A stretch of DNA of 64,000 nucleotides from NCBI RefSeq assembly GCF_000348985.1, contig NC_035925.1, forward strand, positions 124,001 through 188,000, in the 5' to 3' direction. This DNA comes from Huiozyma naganishii CBS 8797 (taxonomy: Eukaryota > Ascomycota > Saccharomycetes > Saccharomycetales > Saccharomycetaceae). Shown in pieces: positions 1 through 10,743 of the stretch. Each line of letters begins with the position of its first letter. The first letter of the stretch is position 1. The position numbers and the translations under genes were made by a program. Under the pieces are notes generated by a model. The model was not told where the DNA came from and made no database searches. It worked only from the letters and a program-made list of their open reading frames with translations.

Positions 1-3000
1 GGTCATACAGTTTCCTCATCTTATCATCTATTACCAAGAATCTGTATGCCGTCGGGTTCAGTTCCAAGAACAATCTACCATTTTTATGCATATTCAGTTC
101 GTCACCACTGTCCTTCAAAATGTCCCGAATGAGATCCTTGTCAGAATAATAATACATATTCTCTTTGAAAACTTGTAAAATCTTATGTGCTTTCTCGGTT
201 AAGATTTCTAGTTTAGGTACCTCTGAAACCATATCGAGATATATCAACCTATCACCCTCTTGCTCATAATCAGGCTCAAGTAAGAAGTTTAAAAGGATTC
301 CACGTATATGTGGTCTGATTTCCTCTGAATATTGATTCAATGGTTCGTAATATCCTGAGAAATTGTTGAACTCAAATATGGTTGATAGAGAAACAGCCAA
401 TGTTTGTACCCTGGTGTTAAGCAGTTTTAAATCCGCTGTCTCAAAACCGTAGAGTTCCCAGTTCATCAAATATTCATTGACAAATATACCAACAAGAATT
501 TTAGCAATAGCTTTCAGCGACCCAAAATCGTCTGCATTTTTGTCAGCAGCATAACCAAAGATTTTTGTGCAGATATATTTGATTTCAATTGGAACATCCT
601 GTGGTTTCCTGGTAAATATCTCAGCTACCATTTCAACTGCGTGCCACAATGTTCTCAAATTTTCAATAAATTTGTTCTTTACTTGTTCATCTGCAATTGG
701 AGAAATGGATTTTGGCACCGCTGAACCATGAATCTGTTTATAGATCACCGTTGGGTCATTTTCAAAATCTGTAGTGGAAGCAGTTAGAAATTCCAGCACG
801 GGACGGAATAGATTGAACAATTCAGAGTATTCTCTTTGAAGAAAATCTTTTAGTAATCTTTCCCAAAACATTGTGTGATCGTTCAGAAATGAATCAAAAG
901 AGTTACTCTCAATAATCGAATGAAGCAGCATCTCATTAACAAATCTAATGAAGTACATTTTTTCTCTACTGCCCATTCTTTGATTGACAGTTGTGAAAGA
1001 TAAATACACGTTCTTCTCAACAAAACTTTGGTGATGAACGAACATCGTTTTCCAGTATAACGGGTTTACTTGTAGCAGATAGAAAAGCTTTTCCATGCAT
1101 GGGTATCTTGCCTCCGGGATATGGATGTGTTGTAAGGATTCGGTAGAGCCATCAGTCAAGCCAAAATCTTCTAAGACCTTCAAGGTATTTATTTTCTTTC
1201 TAATATCCTTCTCCAAACCATCTTTTTTGATATTCTCCGCATCTAAAGCAGCCTGGCAACTTTCCAGTTTATCCTGAGTATCTTCTATGGTCCCTGAACC
1301 GTTCAATAAATGGGTAAATTTGCGGACAGCCCAAAGTGTGGGATTTGGGTATTCCATCAACCTCACATAAGCACTTTTTATCAGAAACATTCTAATCCAA
1401 CTCTGGACTCTAACAACAGATCTCTCGTTTCTAATAAAATGCTGAGATCTTCCATGCAAGGACGAGCGAATAATCTTACCTCTTAGACAACCTTGAAATA
1501 GATTAATATTGTTAAACTCTATGATATCGTCCACTAGATCTAAAGTATATCTCACCAAAATCCCCCTAACTGCCCCCTGCAAGACGTTAATCGATGCCAA
1601 AGAAGCATTATTGCCAAATTGTAGTTCTTTCATTTTTTGGCGTGCTCTGCGCCCTGACAAAAAGGCCGACATTTTTTGAATTTCTTGACCGTGTTTAGAC
1701 AAAGGGCTTACTTTCTGGGATACACTTTTCCTTATCAGTTGAGATCTTACAAAACTTTGAAGGAAAATAACTGGTTCGATATTCGACAAATTGAACGAGC
1801 GCACAACTTTCTCTATTTTGGTCGTGCTTAGTACTGCCCTCAACCTTGCCTGTAATGTGATTAAACTCTCATTCGAAACGTGGACCTTGAAAATTCTTCT
1901 AACAAGTCTTCCCCGGATTGAAGATTGGAGAAGTTTCAAAGGACCATCTGATGCTACAATATCAGCCATTTCTTGGTACTTCTTTAATCTTTTTTGCTTA
2001 CCTTTAATTCGAGCCTGCAATAATGAAGCAGTTTCTTCCTGTCTTAGAGCCAGAATTCTGAGCCGGTCCAGTCTGTACCTGATAATGGGCCCTTTTAAAA
2101 ATGCTTGCAAGACCGGTAGAATAGGAACATCATCGTCAACTGGCTTAACTGCTGCTTCGATATCATCTTTCATTAGGGTTCTCAATGCAGAGCCTTTGCA
2201 TAAAGCTTGAAGGTGCACAACTTCATGCTCAAATAGATTAAGCAATCGGTTTTGTAAATACATGGCAAATCTTGTATTTACACCTCTGCAATGGCTTTGC
2301 ACGCCAACAACCTGCTCTAGGTATTGATCCTCTGTCATTTTTTCTCGACGAACGGGCGAATAACGTGAAGGACTGTAGTTGAAGCTCTTATAATATTCAA
2401 TATCTTCTGTTCGGGCTTGACTTCTCCTCTTGTAAAATTCCGTGTCGTACGCTAAATATTTCGAGATCGTGGGTGAGTAGTATGATAAACTGGAACTCTT
2501 GATGGGACTGTAATCGAGACGAGGCGTATTGTTGATTAAAGAGGGGTCATGGTTTATAAATGTTGGAGATGGCAAATAGGAACTTGGCTTGTAAGTTAAG
2601 CTGGGTTGCGGTTCCAATTTCGGGGTTTTTGGTAACGTTACGGGTGTAGTCAATTCTTCGGCTTTGAATTCAAGCTTGGTTGGAGCCATTGCCTTTGGCG
2701 TAAATGCTGGTTCCAAAAATGTCTTCTTAGGGGTTAGTAATTCTTGTTGCGGGCTAACGATTTTAGTCCTTTCGAAGTTGTCAAAATCGTTTATTAGACC
2801 GTTTCTATGGATAGATGGGCTGTTGTTCGTCGCTATAGGACTAGAGGGTAGAATAGCGCCCAAGGATTTGAAGTCTCTAATTTTGGGCCAAGCCTTTCTA
2901 CACCGTTTCAGGTCATTTGATTCAAAACTCAGTTCACCGGAAAGATTGCTTAATATGGGGGTAGTACCTGGCCATTTCTTGTTTATGATTGTAACCAAAA

Positions 3001-3619
3001 TATGCAAAGTTTCGAAAACCTGTGGCATGTTCTTTTTATTGTAAAGGTCTTGCAGCTCGAAACGGAAGGAGTCCGGAACACCAACATGTTCCACCAGAGA
3101 AAAAAAGGCATTGATATTTTGTGTGTGTTTAAACTGTAGTTTATCTCCGGCAGGGAAAATGTTTGGTGCTAAATCTGGATTGATCCTTTGAGTGACCTTA
3201 GCCAGATAAACACCATTTCTCAAGCCGTCACCAACACTCAGTTCGAACTCAGAGGGCAGTTCCTCATGGATCAATTTTTCAATCCACCTTTTCACTTCAC
3301 CAACCCTGCACAAAAATTCATAGTATTTCAAATCCTCGTTCGAATATTGTGATAGATCTATCTTTTGAGGACTGCGCAGATTGCTACTTTTGGTAAGGGG
3401 TGATCTGGAAGGTGATTGTGTGTAAATATTTTCATTAGTTTTCGAGTTTTCCCTATTTAAACTTATGTTATTCAATGCGGGACTAGACTTGAGAGGCGAA
3501 CCCAACCGTTTGGTTGGGGTTAGGTTAATTTTAGAAGGCGATGAAGGTTTTGAAGAAGACAGTTGCAAATCAGACTTGGAATTGACGTTTTGCACATACC
3601 TGTCTAGATATGATGCCAT
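1..3619 (-). CDS. IQG1: IQGAP-family cytokinesis scaffold, 3' end outside window
   Basis: This is the yeast IQGAP protein, which recruits actin to the contractile ring at the bud neck. About 1206 codons are visible without a stop; the S. cerevisiae protein has about 1495 residues, so the C-terminus is cut by the window edge. A Ser/Pro-rich N-terminus is followed by a calponin-homology domain at about residues 100-220. Roughly seven or eight IQ-like repeats of the form LQxxxRGxxxR lie at about residues 505-740. The region after about residue 840 corresponds to the RasGAP-related domain. The ATG at 3617-3619 is the first in frame and opens MASYLDRYVQN. The gene runs in the same direction as CIN2, as in S. 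cerevisiae. Identity is firm; domain limits are approximate. Confidence 0.95.
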   Translation of the reverse strand, partial: MASYLDRYVQNVNSKSDLQLSSSKPSSPSKINLTPTKRLGSPLKSSPALNNISLNRENSKTNENIYTQSPSRSPLTKSSNLRSPQKIDLSQYSNEDLKYYEFLCRVGEVKRWIEKLIHEELPSEFELSVGDGLRNGVYLAKVTQRINPDLAPNIFPAGDKLQFKHTQNINAFFSLVEHVGVPDSFRFELQDLYNKKNMPQVFETLHILVTIINKKWPGTTPILSNLSGELSFESNDLKRCRKAWPKIRDFKSLGAILPSSPIATNNSPSIHRNGLINDFDNFERTKIVSPQQELLTPKKTFLEPAFTPKAMAPTKLEFKAEELTTPVTLPKTPKLEPQPSLTYKPSSYLPSPTFINHDPSLINNTPRLDYSPIKSSSLSYYSPTISKYLAYDTEFYKRRSQARTEDIEYYKSFNYSPSRYSPVRREKMTEDQYLEQVVGVQSHCRGVNTRFAMYLQNRLLNLFEHEVVHLQALCKGSALRTLMKDDIEAAVKPVDDDVPILPVLQAFLKGPIIRYRLDRLRILALRQEETASLLQARIKGKQKRLKKYQEMADIVASDGPLKLLQSSIRGRLVRRIFKVHVSNESLITLQARLRAVLSTTKIEKVVRSFNLSNIEPVIFLQSFVRSQLIRKSVSQKVSPLSKHGQEIQKMSAFLSGRRARQKMKELQFGNNASLASINVLQGAVRGILVRYTLDLVDDIIEFNNINLFQGCLRGKIIRSSLHGRSQHFIRNERSVVRVQSWIRMFLIKSAYVRLMEYPNPTLWAVRKFTHLLNGSGTIEDTQDKLESCQAALDAENIKKDGLEKDIRKKINTLKVLEDFGLTDGSTESLQHIHIPEARYPCMEKLFYLLQVNPLYWKTMFVHHQSFVEKNVYLSFTTVNQRMGSREKMYFIRFVNEMLLHSIIESNSFDSFLNDHTMFWERLLKDFLQREYSELFNLFRPVLEFLTASTTDFENDPTVIYKQIHGSAVPKSISPIADEQVKNKFIENLRTLWHAVEMVAEIFTRKPQDVPIEIKYICTKIFGYAADKNADDFGSLKAIAKILVGIFVNEYLMNWELYGFETADLKLLNTRVQTLAVSLSTIFEFNNFSGYYEPLNQYSEEIRPHIRGILLNFLLEPDYEQEGDRLIYLDMVSEVPKLEILTEKAHKILQVFKENMYYYSDKDLIRDILKDSGDELNMHKNGRLFLELNPTAYRFLVIDDKMRKLYD

Positions 3620-3863
3620 AGCGAAGCGTCTACCGTCTAATGCAGATAGATGAGTTATTGGATTCTTAGCACTGGATCCCTATAAACACGAAACTATCAC
3701 CTGCCACTACGCTCTTTTCGAGAATTAAATGTTTATCCGAAAATGCACTTTGGGGCCTCAAAAGAATTTTTCAATATTTATGTATTACTTGATTAGTATA
3801 TGTTATGCGTTCCTCCCCATCTGGACTAGTTTGGGACATCGCGAAGACGCAATCTATCTTGCA

Positions 3864-4529
3864 CTACCTCCCATCTCGTGAAATATAGTGGTGTTTCAGG
3901 GAGGTGATATTATCCCCAAAAGAATCGAACGGTTCGAACTGTGAACTTTCATCAGTCCCTCTGCCAAACCCGAGATCACTGAAGTTTTGAATCTTGATGA
4001 ACCTTTCACAATTCGAGTTGAAAACTGTGTCTTTAAATCCTTCAATCACCACATTTTGACGAGCAGCATCTGGTAATACACCGGGAACTCTGATTTCAAC
4101 CTTGCAATTGGTGAAACTATGCAATCTTACCTGAACAGTGTTTTTGGGGGGTACCTCCACAATAATAACTGAATCTTCACAATGAGTCATGAATACACTC
4201 CCCCTGGCAAAAGATATATTTTTCAGAACTACGATCGAGTTCGAGATGTTAGCTAAAGTCCACGATCCAGATTGATTTTTGCTCGTAGCGTTGGGGGACA
4301 CAACAACACAATGGTCCAAATTATTCAAAGTGTAAACTGATTTGTCAACAGTGATGCATTCATCACGTTGACACGGTGCAGGAATGCCCGTGGTTCCAAC
4401 TGTTGGTGTTATATTTGAAGCAGCAGAGCCATCAACCCCTGATCTCTTCTTGAATAGAAACTTTTTTTTGTCCGGCACCGACTGGACCAGACACTTTTGC
4501 AGAAGTTCCCGCTTGATCTCTTGTCCCAT
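3864..4529 (-). CDS. CIN2: Tubulin-folding cofactor C-like protein
   Basis: Cin2 is the yeast cofactor C homologue in beta-tubulin folding and acts with Arl3-type GTPase Cin4. The visible C-terminal two thirds are beta-rich with regular Asn/Ile/Val patterns (for example NCKVEIRVPGV) as in the C-CAP/TBCC fold. The first usable ATG in the open stretch gives 221 residues. The frame stays open upstream through non-ATG codons to a TGA at 4614-4616. Beyond that stop the same frame has an ATG at 4665-4667 followed by 17 sense codons. S. cerevisiae CIN2 is, to my recollection, longer (about 268 residues) and has an intron near its 5' end; no convincing GT...TACTAAC...AG intron is seen here. The true N-terminus is therefore uncertain. 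Identity rests on fold pattern and on position next to IQG1 and YAR1. Confidence 0.8.
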   Translation of the reverse strand: MGQEIKRELLQKCLVQSVPDKKKFLFKKRSGVDGSAASNITPTVGTTGIPAPCQRDECITVDKSVYTLNNLDHCVVVSPNATSKNQSGSWTLANISNSIVVLKNISFARGSVFMTHCEDSVIIVEVPPKNTVQVRLHSFTNCKVEIRVPGVLPDAARQNVVIEGFKDTVFNSNCERFIKIQNFSDLGFGRGTDESSQFEPFDSFGDNITSLKHHYISRDGR

Positions 4530-4702
4530 CGGGCCTACCGGTAGACACACAATTATCAAACATTTTTGTGTCCCCTCATTTATGTTCTCGAGTACCTGGA
4601 ATGGCTGAGATGGTCAATTATCAGTTAAAATGTCCAGCACATCTCTCTTATTCTGCTGAAAAATCATTCAAAACGAACTGACGAACTTCTCTTAGAATTT
4701 GA

Positions 4703-4730
4703 TGAAAATTTTGGTTAAATTCGATGAGCT
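4703..4730 (+). promoter_or_regulatory. RRPE and PAC-like motifs of YAR1
   Basis: An RRPE match (TGAAAATTTT, 4703-4712) is followed by TCGATGAGCT (4721-4730), one mismatch from the PAC consensus GCGATGAGMT. The pair is typical of ribosome-biogenesis promoters, which fits YAR1. The PAC-like box contains the first in-frame ATG (4724), which argues against that ATG being the main start. Confidence 0.6.
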
Positions 4731-4780
4731 TCACCAAAAACCCACGTACGAAGGAGCAAGAGCAGTTACACCGCGGACCA

Positions 4781-5407
4781 ATGACTCTACATAACGGACC
4801 TTTAGACCAAGAAGATCAGGATGCAATTATACTAGATGCCAGAGCTGGTGATCTGGAATCTCTGAAAGAGGTTTTTGAAACACTAATAGACCCCTCGAGG
4901 CTATACACCTGTCGAGATCTTGATACAAACTCGACTGCGTTACATATGGCTGCTGGTAATGGCTATGTGGACGTTGTTGAATACATCTTGGGTACAGTCC
5001 CCCCCGCGGAATTGAAAAAGTACGTGAATTTGCAAAACAATACGGGGAACACTGCCCTTCACTGGGCGTCCTTGAACGGTAAATTGGATGTTGTCGAACT
5101 ACTGTGTGACAAGTTTGAAGCAGATCCATTTTTAAGGAATCAATTTGGCCACGATGCCATCTTTGAAGCTGAAAATAATGGCAAAGAGGAGGTCGAGAAC
5201 TTTTTCTTGAAGAAATACGATGTCGAACCAGAAAGTGATGATGAGGACAGGAAGGACAGCGATGGCAAGAAATCTAACGTTGCCCCTGCCGTGAACCAAA
5301 ATAAGGAAGTTCAGATATCGGAGGGGACAGAAATCGAAAGTATCACCAAAGAGGCGACAGAAGCTCTGAAAGAGCAAACCGAAAAGCTAACCTTGCAAGA
5401 TAATTAA
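4781..5407 (+). CDS. YAR1: Ankyrin-repeat chaperone of ribosomal protein Rps3
   Basis: Yar1 binds newly made Rps3 and escorts it to the nucleus for small-subunit assembly. The protein (208 residues from this start) has about three ankyrin-type units between residues 20 and 125, including TALHMAAGNGYVDVVEYIL and TALHWASLNGKLDVVELL, followed by an acidic segment. The frame is open from an ATG at 4724, which would add 19 residues. The ATG at 4781 is preferred because it matches the start of S. cerevisiae Yar1 and because the 4724 ATG lies inside a PAC-like promoter box. It lies head to head with CIN2. S. cerevisiae has HSP82 in this position between CIN2 and YAR1; here only about 190 bp separate the open frames. 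Confidence 0.92.
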   Translation: MTLHNGPLDQEDQDAIILDARAGDLESLKEVFETLIDPSRLYTCRDLDTNSTALHMAAGNGYVDVVEYILGTVPPAELKKYVNLQNNTGNTALHWASLNGKLDVVELLCDKFEADPFLRNQFGHDAIFEAENNGKEEVENFFLKKYDVEPESDDEDRKDSDGKKSNVAPAVNQNKEVQISEGTEIESITKEATEALKEQTEKLTLQDN

Positions 5408-5738
5408 CAAGGAGGATGCTTATAACAACCCACTGGAATGACAGCCCAACAGTCCAACCCAGAAACATAGTCCCCATGTAGTACAAGTGTATAGTAATAG
5501 ATAGTCAACCGTGGACCCCATTCTGTTACCCGCAGACGTCTCTGATATCGCTGTGCACGAACTGAAAATTTTTTAGAAAAATCGCGAACTGCAGAGAAAA
5601 AAATAAAGTGGAAAATTTCAATGCTTTTGACGTGAGAGAGCAGAAGACGCTTCCGGTGGAAGTGTGTTTGTTCATCCTTGGGAGCTGCTTGACATCGGCG
5701 TGCAGTATACAAAAAAGACACAAAGTAAAGATATAATC

Positions 5739-6593
5739 ATGTCCTCTGATCTTGCTGCTGAACTTGGGTTTGACCCCACGTTGAAGAAGAAGAAGAAGTC
5801 CAAGAAACTGGCGCCAGAAAACTTGGATGGTGTTGCCGCTCCAGCTAGTGCTGATTCAGCTGAAGGCGACGACCTTTTCTCTGGTCTGAAGAAGAAGAAG
5901 AAGTCAAAGAGCAAAGATGTGTCCAAGGAGAGCGCTGGGGATGGTGAACTAGACGATGTCTCTGAGGCTCTCGGCGAACTGACGTTGAAGAAGAAAAAGA
6001 AGAAGAGCAAAGACAGTACATTGGATGATTTTGAAAAGGAATTGGCCAGAGCAGGTATCAACGAGGAAAGCTCGAAGGATTCCACTCCAACGGGTGAAAT
6101 TGGGAACGATGAAGTTGGCTTGCCATACGCTGACCTGTTGTCCAGATTTTTCTCGATATTGAGAACGAATAACCCTGAGCTAGCAGGTGACCGCAGTGGT
6201 CCCAAATTCAGAATCCCTCCACCTGTGTGTCTACGTGATGGTAAGAAAACCATTTTTTCTAATATTCAAGACATATCTGAAAAGCTAAACAGATCCCCAG
6301 AACATTTGATTCAATATCTGTTTGCGGAATTGGGTACGTCTGGTTCTGTTGACGGTCAGAAAAGATTGGTCATCAAGGGTAAGTTCTTATCCAAACAGAT
6401 GGAAAACGTTTTGAGAAGATACATTTTGGAATACGTGACCTGTAAGACGTGTAAGAGTATCAACACCGAGTTGAAGAAGGAACAATCCAACAGATTGTTT
6501 TTCATGGTCTGTAAGAGCTGTGGTTCGACCAGATCTGTCTCTTCCATTAAGACGGGGTTCCAAGCCACCGTTGGGAAAAGAAGGAGAATGTAA
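5739..6593 (+). CDS. SUI3: Translation initiation factor eIF2 beta subunit
   Basis: eIF2 beta is part of the GTP-binding ternary complex that delivers initiator Met-tRNA to the 40S subunit. The 284-residue length matches S. cerevisiae (285). Three lysine blocks (K-boxes, each starting LKKKKK) lie in the N-terminal half; in this family they bind eIF5 and eIF2B epsilon. The C-terminal part has the eIF2beta/eIF5 core and a zinc ribbon with CxxC pairs (CKTCKS and CKSCGS, near residues 237 and 260). The open frame extends upstream, but the ATG at 5739 opens the family-typical [13 protein letters not shown] and was chosen. It lies downstream of YAR1 on the same strand. Confidence 0.97.
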   Translation: MSSDLAAELGFDPTLKKKKKSKKLAPENLDGVAAPASADSAEGDDLFSGLKKKKKSKSKDVSKESAGDGELDDVSEALGELTLKKKKKKSKDSTLDDFEKELARAGINEESSKDSTPTGEIGNDEVGLPYADLLSRFFSILRTNNPELAGDRSGPKFRIPPPVCLRDGKKTIFSNIQDISEKLNRSPEHLIQYLFAELGTSGSVDGQKRLVIKGKFLSKQMENVLRRYILEYVTCKTCKSINTELKKEQSNRLFFMVCKSCGSTRSVSSIKTGFQATVGKRRRM

Positions 6594-6822
6594 ATTCAAA
6601 GTTTATTTTCATGCACAAAACACAAAAAACTGGTATATGTCCATATATAAACTCGTGAGAGGAGAAAGAGAGCGAGAGATAAAATCATTACTACATATGA
6701 AAACGGTAAAATATAATTAACCGCCATTTAATAAACCAACAAACGCTGTATTTGTGGAAGGCAGCAGAAATTAAGAACTGTATTGGCATACTTGTATTAT
6801 TTTTATATGACCCGACACCATA

Positions 6823-7986
6823 TCATATGTCTTGCAATTGACCCAGAAGTTCGTTGACCGTAGGCCTCATAGTGGGGTTCACTTGCAAACATGTCTCGAT
6901 TACAGATACCAGTTTTTTCGAGTATACATGGCCTTCGGGGAAAGAATATCGAGCCTTTGATATCCCGTACTTTAACGGTACTTCATTGACCTGCTCCTCT
7001 CTCTTAAATGGTGATATACCAAATAGCAATGTGTATAGTGTACAACCAAGAGACCAAATATCAACCGAGCAATCCAAAACTGTTCCAACCTTCAAATTAA
7101 GCAACTCAGGCGGCATGTAATACACGGTGCAATGTTCCTCCGTCCACTCCTTAATGGACTTTAACATCTTCACGTTTTCAATTTTAAGGTCTAGCTTCTG
7201 CAGGGATCCCAGCTCCGTGATTACAGGCAGTCCATCTGAAGAAAACAAGATATTTGACGGCTTGATATTCATGTGTGCATACGAGTCCATCTTCATGCTG
7301 TGCGAGGAAAGCATATCCATCTCGAAAGGCGTGCCATCCAACAGCATTGCTGCATCGTCACTCAGCGTCATCGAGACGGCGTCCATACCGTTTTGAGGGC
7401 CCATACTCGACCCGAGGTTCCCCCTTGAAGTTGGGTCATGCAGATAGAGCAAACCACGACACGTACCAATCATAACCCTTATCACTTCACTTTCGGACAT
7501 TCTAATGCCATCCAGTAGATTTCTGTCAATGGCATCGCGCAGGGACCCCAGTGGTAGATAGGGAAGCAGTATTAGCACTGTCTTGGAACCGTCCCTCCTT
7601 TGAATGACCTGCGAATCAAGGCACTGCATGATATAAGGGGATTTAAAGTACCTGTAATTGTCGATTTCTTTGAGTGCGTTCGAAACACTCTCAATGTCAC
7701 CAAAGGGACACATTATCTGCCTTACCACCATATCCGTCGGTTCGTCATACCCGTCGATGTCGTTGAGATTACTCGTAGACATACTCGATTGCCTTCTCAT
7801 CCCACCAAAAATTGATCCGCTGGTCAAGGACTTGACCTGGTATGTGAGTGACAACTCGCTTTCGCTGAGTAGCCTCACAATCTGATATTTCCTTGCATTA
7901 ATGGTGATCAAAGAATCAGCATAGTTCCCGAACGACCAACAGCAGCAACAACAATTTGTCCACACGCTTTTAATGAGAGACTCCAT
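6823..7986 (-). CDS. ENV7: Env7/STK16-family vacuolar kinase homologue, probable pseudokinase
   Basis: In S. cerevisiae Env7 is a palmitoylated vacuole-membrane kinase that restrains vacuole fusion. This 387-residue protein keeps the N-terminal Cys cluster (five Cys at 12-16, the likely palmitoylation site), the long insert, and well conserved C-lobe stretches such as DIWSLGCTLYTLLFGISPF. The catalytic signatures are altered. The glycine-rich loop region (about 37-52) has no glycine. The beta-3 Lys position reads VVRQ with Arg at about 89. HRD reads HMN (238-240) and DLG reads ELG (258-260). The frame is intact throughout, so this is not a frameshift artefact. The ATG at 7984-7986 is the first in frame (the upstream codon is GTG). 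It is convergent with SUI3 and divergent from RVB2. Confidence 0.93.
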   Translation of the reverse strand: MESLIKSVWTNCCCCCWSFGNYADSLITINARKYQIVRLLSESELSLTYQVKSLTSGSIFGGMRRQSSMSTSNLNDIDGYDEPTDMVVRQIMCPFGDIESVSNALKEIDNYRYFKSPYIMQCLDSQVIQRRDGSKTVLILLPYLPLGSLRDAIDRNLLDGIRMSESEVIRVMIGTCRGLLYLHDPTSRGNLGSSMGPQNGMDAVSMTLSDDAAMLLDGTPFEMDMLSSHSMKMDSYAHMNIKPSNILFSSDGLPVITELGSLQKLDLKIENVKMLKSIKEWTEEHCTVYYMPPELLNLKVGTVLDCSVDIWSLGCTLYTLLFGISPFKREEQVNEVPLKYGISKARYSFPEGHVYSKKLVSVIETCLQVNPTMRPTVNELLGQLQDI

Positions 7987-9946
<1,960 letters not shown>

Positions 9947-10033
9947 ATTTTCTTGAGTATGTTTCGTGTGTATTCTAAATAGAAAAAGACCGTATGTATG
10001 TGTTACAGAAGTGACTCTCCCCCCTCTTGTGTT

Positions 10034-10528
10034 TCACTCTGACCCTCTCGTGTTGAGTATCAGTGCTACAATCATACCGTACAGACCTAGAACTTCTGAA
10101 AAGATGAGAATCAGCACGATACCGACGAAGAGACGAGGTTGGTGCATGTACTTCCTCACCCCTACGTCTCCGACGATCCCGATGGCGTAGCCGCTGCTGA
10201 GACAAGCGAACCCAACGCAGAGCCCGCAACTGAGGTGCATGAACCCGTTGAACAGTGTGTACTCGTCCGCAGGGTTAATATTCCCAGCGATCAAAACGGC
10301 AACGACAAGCCCGTAGATGGCGAGGATCCCGCTCATGACTACCGGGATGAGGGACTTCATGATCAATTCTGGTTTGAAAGTACCGATACCGGAGATACCG
10401 ATCCCGGACTTGGCTGTTCCTATGCCTGCACCTAGACAGGACAGGACCATTGCTAGGGCGCACCCTGCAAACCCAAAGAAGGGCGCGTAGAAGGGCGCGT
10501 ACGGGTTCGTTACGACATCTGAGGACAT
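10034..10528 (-). CDS. VMA11: Vacuolar H+-ATPase proteolipid subunit c'
   Basis: Subunit c' is one of the proteolipids of the membrane c-ring of the V-ATPase, which pumps protons into the vacuole. The 164 residues form four hydrophobic helices. The proton-carrying Glu is E145 in helix 4 ([10 protein letters not shown]), at the same number as in S. cerevisiae Vma11. Position between RVB2 and NSL1, together with [20 protein letters not shown] at 51-70, favours c' (TFP3/VMA11) over subunit c (VMA3). It is convergent with RVB2 and divergent from NSL1 over about 215 bp. Confidence 0.94.
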   Translation of the reverse strand: MSSDVVTNPYAPFYAPFFGFAGCALAMVLSCLGAGIGTAKSGIGISGIGTFKPELIMKSLIPVVMSGILAIYGLVVAVLIAGNINPADEYTLFNGFMHLSCGLCVGFACLSSGYAIGIVGDVGVRKYMHQPRLFVGIVLILIFSEVLGLYGMIVALILNTRGSE

Positions 10529-10743
10529 TGCGTGAGGCAGTTAATGGCTTAGGGGAAGGTGGCAGGGTCTAAAGAATGTGCAACCGAGTGGAACTGTACG
10601 TGTCTGAGGGTCCTCTTCCTGCTGTGTTGCTTCTTCACCAAATAGAAAAAAATAAAAACTGATAAAGTTAATCTCAAAGACCGTTAGGAGAAGCTGGGAG
10701 AGTAAAAGAGAGATGAGTAAAGTGCTAGAGACTCTATATAGCA

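Noticed and set aside
4530..4723. HSP82 pseudogene remnant
   Set aside because: The spacer is too short and shows no Hsp90-like sequence in any frame.
5784..6012. Lysine blocks in SUI3 as possible repeat expansion or sequence error
   Set aside because: Three K-boxes are a known feature of eIF2 beta and the length is normal.
5672..6253. 193-codon minus-strand frame with Phe runs
   Set aside because: It is the complement of the lysine blocks of SUI3.
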